DNA of 64,000 nucleotides from Gonatopus flavifemur (GCA_018340375.1 JAFFJZ010000006.1:12728001-12792000), one strand, 5' to 3'; numbered from the stretch's first letter, positions 33,538-44,907 are shown. Program-made: numbers and translations. Notes: generated by a model not told the origin, from the letters alone.

Positions 33538-33914
33538 TAGCTGTAACTGCACCAGTCTTGTGATTGATATTTGGATAGCCAAATAATTTAGCTGTTGAAT
33601 GTTCGCTGCCACAGCTACATTTCTTGCTGCTACCGTTAAGTGAGTGGCTGTGACAGCTAAAAAATAGCTCCTGTAGCTAATTTTTAGCTATCCAAATAAT
33701 AGCCAATTATTTTCTTCTGTGTGAACTTCCGGTGAAGTACGGAAAATTTCTTGTCCACCAAACAGCCAAAAACATTATCCAGTTTCATCAAATCACAAGA
33801 TTTACTATTCTTCCTATTCGAAAGTCGACGGATGGAGTTTCAATTCGAAACAATTCAATTTTATTTGGATACGTGAGTACCGATGTAAACCAAATTTCAT
33901 TTGCAAACAGGGAC

Positions 33915-34175
33915 GCACCCAGAGAAATGGTTTACTCGAATATGAACCTACTAGAGATTCAATTGTATTCAATAAAATTTTATTTGATTCAAGTAAATTT
34001 TATTTGAAATGAATAAGAATTTATTCGGATGAAATAAATTGTTTATTTGATCCAACTAAAACTCTAGTAGGTTCATATATGAATAGACATTGTAGTTGAG
34101 TCAAATAAATTTTAATTGATTCAAACAAATTTTCGTTGAATCAAATAAATCCAGATACACCATTTTTCTGGGTGC
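33915..34175. mobile_element. Element V with GCACCCAGARAAATGG termini
   Basis: GCACCCAGAGAAATGG at the left is inverted at the right as CCATTTTTCTGGGTGC. A second inner inverted pair (ATGAACCTACTAGAG and CTCTAGTAGGTTCAT) lies inside. The interior is a run of TTTATTTGA/TCAAATAAA words. 261 bp, non-coding. Confidence 0.72.
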
Positions 34176-34348
34176 GAATTTGCATGGTACACCGTTCCTG
34201 AGCGATCAATTAATGCAGGCCTGGAAAAATAAATTTTTAATCAAAATAAAATGGTTCACACGAATATGTTTATTTGTCTTAAGATCAAAAAATCTCTACA
34301 AAGGTGTTACAGTACTACTGTCGAGTGAGTAAATACGTGGAGTGAGTT

Positions 34349-34815
34349 TTAAGAGCTAATTACAAACGTTCTTAAAGTCATGATTTGTTTTTTGTTAAGG
34401 TTGTTTAATATATCTATCCATGGCATTTTTTCTGTGAGTTCGATATTCACAAGTGCGAACAAACGGTCTTTCACTCATCTCTCAATTGGGGACAATCCAC
34501 CAAGACATGGAAAAGTCCGGCATCGATTCTTTGATGACAACGCCGACAAAGAGAATTGTTAGGAAATGTGTGGATATCCGAATCAAGAATTATTCTCGGG
34601 GCAAAATTTTGGAAGAGTCGAATTTGAGCGATAAGATTTCTATCCATCGGTTTGATTATGATTTCTAAATATTTCCGATAGTTTTGATCAGGATTCAAAG
34701 AAAGATTCAAGGAAGGAAATAGAGGCAAGGAGGCAGAGTGGCATACACGATCCTTATCCTTCTGCAGGAGCATCTTTTTATGGGTGTCCAAAAGTGTTAC
34801 GTTTATTCTCCATCA
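34349..34815 (-). mobile_element. Non-LTR retrotransposon 3' end, decayed, frameshifted
   Basis: The minus strand encodes about 105 residues ending LCRRCHQRIDAGLFHVLVDC-PQLRDE. This is the CxxC...H....C cysteine-histidine motif that follows the RNase H/RT region in many Jockey/I/Loa-type LINE ORF2 proteins. After a stop and frame change at about 34470 the reading continues in another frame with ELTEKMPWIDILNN and TLRTFVISS, then stops. This is the usual C-terminal tail of such proteins. The upstream side is closed by a stop at about 34815, and RT catalytic motifs are absent. It is a dead fragment and not a host gene. The superfamily assignment is inference from the motif. Confidence 0.62.
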
Positions 34816-34874
34816 GAGATTCTAGTGTCAAGGAATTTTATAGATCCAGCCTGTTCGTAGTGATAAAAAAATTC

Positions 34875-35098
34875 ATGTTCTTGAAGTTTGAATCGTTTAT
34901 CAAAACGAAACGAAAATTCAAATGTCACAAAATCTTGAAAAATCTGAAAAATCAACGGTATTTATGTTTCCGAATCAATGCTTTGGAACTGGAAATATCG
35001 TTGAAAAAATGTGCGCACGAATTTGAATCTTCAACAATTGATATTCTGTTATTCGATTATTAATTCGTTCCAATAAACGATTCAAATTTCAGCAACAT
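34875..35098 (+). mobile_element. MITE family A, copy A3 (best termini)
   Basis: The left end ATGTTCTTGAAGTTTGAATC and the right end CGATTCAAATTTCAGCAACA are inverted over about 33 bp, continuing into GTTTATCAAAACGAAACG and CGTTCCAATAAACG. 224 bp. It lies just upstream of the LINE fragment on that element's coding strand, and the two may have been joined by insertion. Confidence 0.8.
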
Positions 35099-35799
35099 GA
35101 AAATTCTTCACTTGGAGTACCCAGTTGTATTTGATGTTTTTATTAATATTTGGAGAAACGCCATCAGAGAGGGGGCTTTAATTTCCAAGAGCTGATTTTT
35201 GGGTACTGAGTATCTGACATTTGGAAGATTTTTTCTAACCAATTGAGGGTCTGCAAAAATATATGAACCGATAAATAACACCTGCCTATTTCTATGGTTC
35301 ACACTTTTATTGAATTTCATTAGAAAATCGATGAGAAATTATCAATACTCAACAAACAATAGAGAAAAATATGAACTCCCCTAGACTCGCGCATTAAATT
35401 TTACAACATGAAGAATAAGATTTCGAAATTTTGTTTCCTTTTGCTGATCGAATCTACTAAGCTGTCAACAGATTCAACGATTGACTAGTCTCAATATTCT
35501 TCATTGGCAGTGGATCATCGATTGGAATATCCAACAGTTCGTGAATGAAGGCTCGCATCACTGATTCGGACACCATTGTTCGAAAAATAAGTAGATTTTG
35601 AACTATGACGAGAAGTTGACAGTTGCTGCCTGTTACAATCAACAACAATCAAAATTTCGCCTCGAGAGATCGATAGGTAATCTCTTCCTGAACATCTCAA
35701 CTTGAAATGCTTTCTGAAAGTTAATTTGTCCGTAAAAATTGCGACCAGTCCCCCTGTGCGTACTATGAAATATAAAAAAATGAAAGCAATCGAAGAGGG
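35099..35799. other. Possible LINE remnant region, unresolved
   Basis: Minus-strand open frames (35515-35826 and 35457-35648) contain RTGGLVAIFTDKLTFRKHF and ISRGEILIVV. These are loosely reminiscent of LINE endonuclease segments, but the frames are broken and I cannot name the domain. The region might be an older part of the element at 34349-34815, or chance. Confidence 0.22.
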
Positions 35800-36186
35800 C
35801 CCCAGGGGATTTGGATGAACCGACAAGCGACCAAAAATTTCGGTTACATTTTGGTGAAAAATCTTGGTTTTGGTGACTTGTTGGTCGTTTAGGACATTTT
35901 TTTCATAAAAAATTCAGTCAATCTCAATTTGGTGAGTTTTTGGTTACTTTGTGGTAATTTTCTGGGCTTTTACCTCAAAAATACCAACAAGATTCCCAAA
36001 ACGAACCACATTTTTTGGTGACCTTTTGTTGACGGATTTGTTCGAAGCAACCGTTAGTTTTCGATCACAAATATGTCATTATATGGTGAAAACCATCTGG
36101 GTAATGATTTTCTGACCAAATTTCCACCAAATCAAAAAATAACCGAAAGTAAATCAAAAATATTGCTCATTTTGGAATCGCTAGGA
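35800..36186 (+). mobile_element. Family N element, copy N2
   Basis: It shares with N1 the blocks GATGAACCGACAAGCGAC, TTTCGGTTACATTTTGGTGA, TTGGTCGTTTAGGACATTTT, GTGGTAATTTTCTGGGC and CATTATATGGTGAAAACCAT. The right end is ATCGCTAGGAATTC. About 387 bp. Confidence 0.65.
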
Positions 36187-36288
36187 ATTCGAGTCGAAAA
36201 CTTAGTGATTTGGCATGGACTCCCCCATTTAGAACAAGAATTCAACAATTTTTCCGAAAATATGGCAGGAGACCTACTGAACAAGTGA

Positions 36289-36521
36289 CACTGAAAGAAT
36301 TTTCGTGTGAAAATTACCCTGAAATTTCAGTAATCGAAGGACAAGTAAAAATCCTCTGACAAATTACTATGCAGCCTGTGAGAATGAGTGAGTTTTTGAA
36401 CAGTTGAAAGTGATATTTTCTATAAGTTTCACAAACTGCACAGTAATATTTCAAAAAATTTCTACTTGTCCCTCGATCACTGGAATTTCACGGGAATTTT
36501 TCAATTAAAATTCTTCCAGTG
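36289..36521. mobile_element. Foldback MITE AH with CACTG termini
   Basis: The left arm (CACTGAAAGAATTTTCGTGT, ACCCTGAAATTTCAGTAATC, GAAGGACAAGTAAAAATCC) is mirrored by the right arm (TTTCTACTTGTCCCTCGATC, ACTGGAATTTCACGGG, AATTCTTCCAGTG). About 100-bp arms lie in a 233-bp element. Non-coding. Confidence 0.75.
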
Positions 36522-36939
36522 TGGGATTTATTTTTATTAATCCAAAATTTTCGATTTTATAAGCTATTCCCAATTGGAATTGGAAAAACGTTTGCTTTAA
36601 ATTTCCACCATGTTTTAAACATAATTTTCAAAAAATCTCAAGCCGTTCACTAGGTTTCAGGTCGTCTTTTCAGCAAACCTGTGGATTTTTGTTTTTAATA
36701 CAGAATTTTGAATCAGCTAACGATTGTTTTTATGCTCACCAAGATTCGCTCCAACCTTTCATTTGAGACAGAATATATTCACTTGGAAAACAATTTTTTC
36801 AAATCACATGATAATTTTCCCGGGTAGACAACATCTTTTGCAAGATTTGTTTGATTGTTGAAAAAGTGACAAACGTTGTACCCGGTTTGGTACCGTCCTG
36901 TTGGAACATCCTGTCAAAATTCCCTGCTGGAAAAATTTC

Positions 36940-37200
36940 ACCGAGAATCACTGAAATTTCCAATGATTTCCAGTGAAGAGTTTTTCAGATGATTTCAGAG
37001 GTGTTTATAGTTTCTCAGAGATATTCATAAACGTTCAGAAAAATTTTCAGTGCAAAAATGTGTTTTTTCAGAGATTTTCCAGACTTCTTCAAGATTTTTC
37101 AGATTTTGAAAGAATTCTTCAGATTCCTCAAGGTTTTTTCAGAGTTTTGCAGTGATATTCAGGGAACTTTGCTGAGATTTTCAGAAGAACTTCTTTCACC
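36940..37200 (+). repeat. Irregular TTTCAG array
   Basis: At least ten TTTCAG or TTCAGA words occur with variable spacing over about 260 bp (TTTTTCAGATGATTTCAGAG, TTTTTTCAGAGATTTTCC, TTCTTCAGATTCC). Each resembles a polypyrimidine-AG splice-acceptor sequence. No clean period is seen, so this may be a decayed tandem repeat. Confidence 0.55.
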
Positions 37201-39488
37201 AGGGTTATCATCAGTTTTTCGCCTGCAAATCACTTTCTGTCAATTCAACGTAAAACCAAATAAAATATTATCAAATTTGGTAATTCCGGATGAAACCAAG
37301 TATAAATTTCCTCAGTTTTTCATCGAACGTTCAGAAACAAAAACCGTTCAAAGCCCAACACCAACTTCGTCAGGAGGGTAAAAATAATTCTGAGAAAATT
37401 GAAAATGAATCCATGTTTATTCATGGATATACAAAAACACAAAGTCAACTAACTAATTATTCAATTGAATTTTTTGGCCAACTCGATATACAAAAACATG
37501 AATTTCTCAGGATTTTAGAAAACATTTCCCAATGTCTTATAACAAGACAATCTCAACTTTACAACATATAATCATCTAAAACACCACACTTCAATACTAG
37601 AAAATAATTATCGCGATACATGATTATATGATTGTGAAAAACTTTCTATGAAATCCTATGCGTTGTAAATGATTCAACGAACATAGAAAATATTTGAATA
37701 TGTACATATAATTATTACGAATCTCAAAGAATTTGAGTAAATTTTTCGTGGATTCTCGAGGATACAATGAATTCAGGATTTAAGGAACGAATGAAGGAAA
37801 TAAACAAACGTACATTTTCATATGGTGCTATCGGGAAATTGCAATAGCAGTTGTTTGTAATAGCAAACAACAGCGGCAACAGATTTTTACCTTTCACCGT
37901 TTGATACCTCCTCTATCATTATTACATTTACCTTCGTTTTGAATGATTAGTTTCACTCGAATCAGGAAACTCTCCTGTTGGGTGTAATACGAACTTTGAT
38001 TGACTCTGGCATAAAAGTCAGTTGGCACTTCTTTAATGCAGTTGTTAACGTATTTCTTTTCTCCAGCATAACATTGAACGTCATATAATATAAGTAATTT
38101 GCGCTTGTAACATGATAACAGATTCGGTATACGACGAACTGTCGCAACCGAGGTACGAAAACTAAATATCAAGTTCGATATTCTGTATTCTTCTGACACA
38201 AGCGAAGACAGATTCGACGATCAACACGACTTTTTATCTCTTTACTTTTATACACTCTTTCTATATTCCTCTCTCCTTTTTTTGCCCCCCTTATCTCTCG
38301 TCATTCATCTTCTTTCATCTTAAATACTGCTTTGTTTTGGTTCGTTGAATTTCCGTAAAGTGAAACATGTGTAAGTGTGTGGGTTGAGTGAACGCAATGC
38401 ATGACAAGCAAAGAGAAGTCGTTGGTGCTGCTGCTAACGTTTATAGATATTAGTGCACGTTGGTGTGTTTGTACGTGAATAAACAGCTTGACGCGTGGAA
38501 GTCTGAAACAGGGACAGAGAGAATCTTGAGTCTCCGTGTATTTCCCGTCTCTCTTCTGTATTCCTGTCGTTCGATGAACAAGAACGACGCGTTACGATGA
38601 AGCGAGAACGTGGTATACCCTATGTCACACTTGTAAGCTTACACACACAGAGTATGTACATTTATAATGGGTACATTGTTAACGGCCATTAGCGAGAGCA
38701 GGCATAAGAGACCTTCTTTTCTACGTGGTTTGAAGAGATTAGATTGAGTGCTGCATTGTTGCAACCACGATGATTGAATATATTGCCTTTCAAATGAAGT
38801 TTTTTTTTCTCCAACTCATCAGAGGTCAGATAATTTTAATCTCAATCACTCCGGTGATAGATAACGAGCAGCCAGTTCTTGAACTTGATGACAATCAATG
38901 AAGAAAGATGAATTTTAATTGAGACCTTTTTTTATTTCATTTCGTTTCAGTGTGCCTTGGTTTTCCTCCCCGCTCGAGAAGATAGCCATCAGCGGGTTTG
39001 TGAGTTTATTCTTCGCTCTTGTTGGCGTTGTCGTTCTCGTCCCTGCTCGAGGTATCCGTTTCTTCGAGAAAGATGAAAGGTTTCAAGGGTCTTTTGAGCT
39101 TCAAGCATACTTCAAAATCTCAACAAAATATTCTACATTTCGGTTGGGATAACTTTTCAAAAATGAAGATCAAGAGATGAATGTGGACTCACTTGAAGTG
39201 GAATCAAAGAAGTTTAGAGGACGTGTAACGTGAGTGTTGAACGCCAAGGAGGAATACAAATTTATTCCCACAGAATCTATAGATCTGCCACAAGGTTTAC
39301 ACCTGGTAGACAAAAAAAATTGAAACAAGAAATTTCTATGAAACTTATGATCCAAAATAAATGGTAGGACTTTGGTAACCCATACAGGAAGCCTAGTTAT
39401 GAAACATAGTAGCCCATTACCGGCCCACATGTGTCTCGTGTCGAATGGCTTCACTTTCCGCCATTGTTAGGCTCAAGTTATCATCCAA
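37201..39488. other. Mostly unique stretch, no gene seen
   Basis: It contains a small family B-like hairpin at about 37840-37880 (TTGTTTGTAATAGCAAACAA). The short open frames have no domain. 38380-38620 is a slightly more GC-rich patch without recognisable coding. Confidence 0.4.
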
Positions 39489-39859
39489 CCCTAGTAGAAA
39501 TGCTCTAGTCATTGACGAGTGTCGTAATGCTTAGCTAGCCAAAAACTACCCGAGTCAAAAAGTGTAACCTGATTTAGCTCTGATTCGTTGCGTATTACAG
39601 AGTGAATCAGGTTTGATTTCATTTTTAACCCTGATCTCACCATGTTCTCAACCTGATTTTAACCTTCTTTCGATCTGATCAAACTCTGGATCGTTGCGTA
39701 TTACGGAGTTAATCGGGCTCTAAAAAGCATTACAATTTTTCGACTCGGGTAGACGTTTGCAAGTGCCTCGTAGGGTTCTGGAAAGGTACTTGCCAGTGTC
39801 TAGTATCTGGCTAGTTGAACGTTACAAAACTCGTCAATAACTAGAGCATTTCTACTTGG
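39489..39859. mobile_element. Foldback element U
   Basis: The left arm (CCCTAGTAGAAATGCTCTAG, TCATTGACGAGTGTCGTAAT, TAGCTAGCCA) is mirrored by the right arm (TGGCTAGTTGAACGTTAC, ACTCGTCAATAACTAGAGCA, TTTCTACTTGG). An inner inverted pair (ACTACCCGAGTCAAAAAG and TTTTTCGACTCGGGTAG) and two direct copies of CGTTGCGTATTAC(A/G)GAGT lie inside. 371 bp. Confidence 0.72.
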
Positions 39860-42800
39860 ACAACAATCAACCATCGATGAATGCCATTACCGTACGATTA
39901 ATCAATTCCTACGATAGCCCAGTCATGAAGCATTTTTGTACCTATCGTCAAACCCTGTTAGGGGATCCAACCTTGTCCAAAGAGTATCAATTCCTTCCTG
40001 GCCCAAGCCTGTCCTGTCAAACACTTAGTATTAGCCGTAGTTATGTCAAAATCTGGCAAATACTATGCCACGCATATCGTTTCAACCAAAAACAAAACGA
40101 TATGTTGCAATGTAAATAAAAGATGCAATAGGTATAATTCAACGTGAAATGAACGATCATTAAAGACATGCGATGAGAAAATCATACCACTCGGTATATT
40201 AATTACAAGGATGCATTAGGTTTCATCATTTTATCATCAATTTTTAGCAATTCATTGTGAAATTACTCTGTATTATAAACATTACGGGACGGATAATATC
40301 TGGATGAAATGTCACATTAAAAACTTTCTGGTAAACATATTTCCTTTTGAAATCTAAGGTTTTGAAATCATAACTATCCACAGCATTGTCATACGTGTTC
40401 CCACGTAAGAAAGGAGTCTCCCCAGTTCGTTGGGGGAAAGACGCGCAACGAAGCTTGAACGCAATGTCCAGTACTGAAAACGCTCTGAACTACAATTTCT
40501 TTAATATTGCGTTAGAGATACAAGGCAGAATCTCAAAGTGGAACCGTTTTGTTTAGATGAAGAAATTTCGAATCCACACCCTTCGATGTTCGAAACAAAA
40601 ATGAAAAATCTCTCAAGAGAAGACCAAGTGTTTGTTTTTAATCTGGATCCGAGGTACAATTCGAGGCGTTCAATTGGTATTGGTACAGTTCTGTCGAGAG
40701 TATCTTGATGTATCGGTGTTGGTGGTGTTGTGGGGGCAAACTGTGGTAGTAGTAGTACCAGTAGTAGTGGTGGTAAGAGCGAGATGACGATGGTGGGGTA
40801 GGATGCAGGTGTTGGCCTTGGGTTTCTTAACATCAGGACTACTATCTCTAAGACTCGCTTGCGCGTTATGCACCATCATAGTTGTCTTTGAATGTATGAA
40901 CCTATCATGCAATACGCTAATGCATGTCGTTTTTTTCTTTACGATGCTTTCTGAGAACTGAAGAATACATATGTATGTTGATATCCTCCACTTATCGGCC
41001 ATTTGTGGCCATAAAACTTTGTAGCTTTCGCTATTAAAACTACCAGAAAATACTCTCAAGTAAGAACTTGAGAGGAAGATAAATTTCATACGTAGAACGC
41101 AATTGTAGAAGCTGTATCGTGACTGTACGCGCGTAGTGGATGCTCGGAGTCATATCGGGGGATGAGAGGCCAAGCTGCAATCACGGCTAAGCGAAATCTT
41201 GTGATCGAACCGAACCCAGCACTCCAATATCGTTAATGAATATGATCAATATCAATATATTTAATTGGATCCAATCCATTATCCGTTAAGAAAAAGCGCT
41301 CCCACTTTAACAACAAACAAATAATTCATAGTGTTTACCTGACAGACCGAACATCGATTGTAATTCCAAGTCTTTTTGTCGAGTTTGCTCGGGAATCGAG
41401 ATGAAATTGAATTCTCAAGGTTTTTGCTATATAATATTCGATCCATGTGAAGTTTCATTTGAGGTTTTTTCAAATTCAGAGATCCGTAGCAACGTTAACT
41501 TTGTTATATTTGTGAATTATCATCCATTCGATGTAGTAGTATTCGAGTCATTCGAGAAACACACTCTTATATTTCATAAATTCAGTTTTAATTGCTGCAG
41601 CGACTCGGTGAATTGTGTTTATGATGTTGCAAACAGTTTTACGATATGTATTTTTTCTCTACATCAATCGAAGCATTCATAAATTCAGCATGTAACGAAA
41701 TATGCTTGAGGAAGAAGTCTCGTGATGAAGATTAAGGAGAAGTTGTGAAACGTTCATTATCTCATTAATTAATAGGTCGATAAAACCAATAATACCGCTA
41801 CTCTGTTTCGCGATAATTGGGTGGCTCTGCCACCCAATGCATTGTACTCTTATTCAAATTTTTATAAAATCAAATAAGGCCAAGTAACACAACATTTGCA
41901 AACCCTCACCTATAAATCAAACTAAATATCGATCATAGAATGTATCCTACCCAAGAGTTACCATTTGATATAAATGAATGAATCCATTCATGCCACTTAT
42001 AATCTCTCTTGGAACATATCCATACGTTCATAACGTATGTATATGGGACACGAATTGTTTTTCCTTCTTGCAATAATCTAATCACAAACGTTTAACGATT
42101 AAGAACGTTTCTCTCCCACTTCCTACGCATCTCTTAAATAATGCAAAACGAAAGAGAGATTGTGAAAGGCGAAACCAGATAAGTGCGTAAACATATGAAA
42201 AGTAGAAGGGATCCAGCAATCGCGACTCGCTTGTCTCGCACTTCATAACGCAATATATTAGTACACTTGGCGTAGGTTGATGTGCCTCCTTGCAACCACT
42301 TGGATGAACCCACGTCTTCCTCTCTGAACCAGCTGTGCGAATAGAAATAGTTAACTCCGGTTCCTATCGATCAATTAACTTATCCCTGTCTATGTACGAG
42401 TTTTCACTTCGATATGAAAATCGAACCGCTGCTAATTTATCTATTATCGACACCGATGTACAAACATTACGAAAGTGATGTTTATGTATCTATGATGTTA
42501 CATAAGCTTTCATTCACGTAATAGTTAAATGAGAAGCGTCGGTTTGTTTTGATGCAGACATTTTTCATTCGGATGAAAAATTTATTACTCTTCGTGATTC
42601 CTTCAGTTCAGCGATTTTACTTTGACTCCTCCAGCAAAATTTGTTTTGCTATTCTGCAAATAATACTGAAAAATTTTCTGTTTTAGAGTTAAGCTTTAAG
42701 TAATAAATTTTGTTGTTACTTTGTTGAGGAATATCGATAGTAAGATTCTTCGATGTCTTCCTTTTATTCTCCTTCTCTCTACTTTGTTTCTAACCGTTCA

Positions 42801-43035
42801 CTCACATAATGTTGGAATTATCTGTTCCTGGAACCACTCCGGTCATGCGAGACCCTGTGACCTTTTTTCCTCTTCTCGACACATGGTCACAACTTTGATG
42901 TCACGAATTGCACGATTTTGTCGCTGAAGTGGAAAAATTATTCATTATACTTTTACATGACTTGATTCTCAATGGGAAATCGACTTGTTGGGGAAATCAC
43001 AAGAAATTCGAATTCACTTAAAATCCTCGAAAGTT
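39860..43035. other. Mostly unique stretch, no confident gene
   Basis: 39870-39935 (GCCATTACCGTACGATT, then GCCCAGTCATGAAG) recurs in inverse at 43505-43560, so at least part is an older dispersed repeat. A GTAGTAGTAC/GGTGGT-rich patch lies at 40720-40800. On the minus strand 41150-41220 has a weak zinc-finger-like string (CWVRFDHKISLSRDCS) in a short frame, which I treat as chance unless supported elsewhere. 42240-42330 is another slightly GC-rich patch. Confidence 0.35.
42615..42690 (+). mobile_element. Family B fragment
   Basis: CTCCAGCAAAATTTGTTTTG followed by CTATTCTGCAAATAATACTG resembles the central block of family B. Short and decayed. Confidence 0.35.
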
Positions 43036-43385
43036 GCCCTAGCGATTCCAAAGTGACCAATTTTTTTGATTTACTTTCGGTTATTTTTTAGTTTGGTAAG
43101 AATTTGGTCAGAAAATGGTTATCCAGATGGTTTTTACCATATAATGAACTTTGTGTGACCGAAAACTATCGGTTGCTTTGAAAAAATCTGCCACCAAAAG
43201 GTCACCAAAAACGTGGTCCGTTTTTGAAATTTTTTTGGTAATTTTGAGGTCAAAACCCAGAAAATCACCACAAAATAACCGAAAAATCACCAAATTGAGA
43301 TTGGTTGGATTTTGGTCAATTTTCTGTTGAAAAAAATGTCCTAAACAACCAACAAGTTACCAAAACCAAGATTTTTGGTCGATCG
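43036..43385 (-). mobile_element. Family N element, copy N3
   Basis: N3 is the reverse complement of N1 and N2: it begins CCCTAGCGATTCCAAAGTGA, with ATCCAGATGGTTTTTACCAT, CACCAAAAGGTCACC and TCCTAAACAACCAACAAG. The distal end (ACCAAGATTTTTGGTCG) is truncated compared with N1. Confidence 0.62.
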
Positions 43386-43691
43386 TCGTACAATTTTATC
43401 AATTCTACAAAAATTGAATTCGAAAGGATTGGAAAGCACATTTGCGAGCATGGAACCTTATCCATGTTATCGCAGTTTGACCCTAACAGGGTTTTACGAT
43501 CCGTCCAATAACGGCTGATGACTGGGCCATAGTTGGAATCAATCGTACGGTAATGGCCCTAATCAATGTCAACTTGGGTCCAGAAATGTCGAAAAATAAA
43601 TGAATAATGATAGAATTGATGAGTAGCTCAGAGATGGGTCGATCAGTGTTTCGTTCTCGTCTCATCTCGCCGAGACTGACTGGGTCTCGTT

Positions 43692-44254
43692 TAGGGCTTC
43701 GCACGAGACCGAGACTTTTCAGTGAGGATGTCCATTGCAAACCAAATTCTTTTTGAATGATCTGTATGGATCCCTAAGGTTGTAGATCATTTTCCTAGGG
43801 TCATTAAGAACAACAAGAGTTTCAAAAACGCTATTTTCCACTCATGTACATATCATCCGTAAAGTGAAGGGAAACGAAACACACATTGTACAAAGGTGTT
43901 GAGGTCGTATAGGAGAACCAAGAAACCACCCAGTTACTATTCTAGGGGTGATGAAATTTGGCTGAAAGTTGTTTCTCTGTTCCTTTTTATTTTTTGGAAT
44001 CAGTGGTGAGGATTACATTTTTTCAATCAGACTGACCAAAAACTACTGCTAGCTCTGAATGTATTGTTATGTATGTTATGATTTGAAACGTGAGCATTGT
44101 TTTTTTTATCAATTAAAAATTTTTATACGATATTGATACAATACCGAGACGATATCGAGACCAAACCGAGACGATAACATTTTTTTCTTTTTTTGACGAG
44201 ACCGAGACGAGAGTTGCACCGATCTCGTCTCGTCTCGTCTCGTGCGAAGCCCTA
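43692..44254 (+). mobile_element. hAT-like element AB1 with 8-bp duplication
   Basis: The left end TAGGGCTTCGCACGAGACCG is exactly inverted over 16 bases at the right end (CTCGTGCGAAGCCCTA). GTCTCGTT occurs directly outside both ends (43684-43691 and 44255-44262). TAGGG-type ends with an 8-bp duplication fit hAT elements. The interior and flanks are rich in GTCTCG/CGAGAC, so the element probably landed in a related copy; part of the flanking match could therefore be coincidental. 563 bp, no transposase. Confidence 0.68.
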
Positions 44255-44508
44255 GTCTCGTTTTTGTCTCGACAAAATCAGTATCGTCTCGGTCTTGACT
44301 CGAGATTCCCGCCATTCTTGGTTTCGACAATGCATTCTATACACTGTGAAGAATTTCTATGGGAAACTTCACATGAATGTTCGGAAATAATTAACACATA
44401 CATGCGTTAGGAATATTCCGTATTTTACCGGGAATTTACTGGGAAATAATAGTAAAAATTCCGTAGAATTGGGAATTTTCAGCTGAATTCATGGGAAATT
44501 CCATATAA
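44255..44508. other. GTCTCG-rich flank and partial CACTG repeat
   Basis: 44263-44330 continues the GTCTCG/GAGACG-rich sequence around AB1. From 44348, CACTGTGAAGAATTTC begins a segment with GGGAATTTACTGGGAAAT words, perhaps the end of an unplaced element related to AH. Boundaries not resolved. Confidence 0.35.
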
Positions 44509-44907
44509 CCAATCAGAATTTAACAACTGGCGCAGTACTGCGCCAGTACCGGCTAACACTGGCGGGGTACTGGCGGTCTGCACTGCAGCAGTACTGGCAT
44601 TTGTCCGAAATGATAACGCTTTTCCGTACTGGGTACTTGGCACTGGCACAGTACTGGTAATCGGTAATGGTATTCAGTACCGGCACAATACGCCCAATCA
44701 GAATTTCACAACTAGCGCTGTACTGCGCCAGTACCGGCTAAGACTGGCAGGATACTGGTGGTCTGTAGTGCAGCAGTACTGGCATTTGTCCGAAATGATA
44801 ACGCTTTTCCATACTGGGTACGTGCTAGCCGACTCTTGGGGGCCCAATACTGGCACTGTACTCCGCCTGTTGTCAACATTGGCATACTTCGGTTTTTTCT
44901 GATTGGG
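44509..44907 (-). mobile_element. Two-unit family E element (E4-E5), uninterrupted
   Basis: It begins CCAATCAGAATTTAACAACT; a second unit starts CCCAATCAGAATTTCACAAC at 44693 and ends TTCGGTTTTTTCTGATTGGG. It is the reverse complement of 25536-26218 minus D1, including the junction word CACAATACGCCCAATC. It serves as the empty-site reference for D1. Confidence 0.75.

Larger units (their letters stand above)
32993..33723 (-). mobile_element. MITE family C, copy C3, split by I
   Basis: It runs from GCATGGAAAAAAAAGAGATA to ATTATTTTCTTCTGTGTG in reverse orientation relative to C2. The family words TTGCAGCTGTAGCTATTTC, GAAATCGTAGCTGTAACTGC and TATCCAAATAATAGCCAATT are present. The middle is displaced by element I, itself interrupted by D2, giving a three-level nest. 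Confidence 0.7.
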
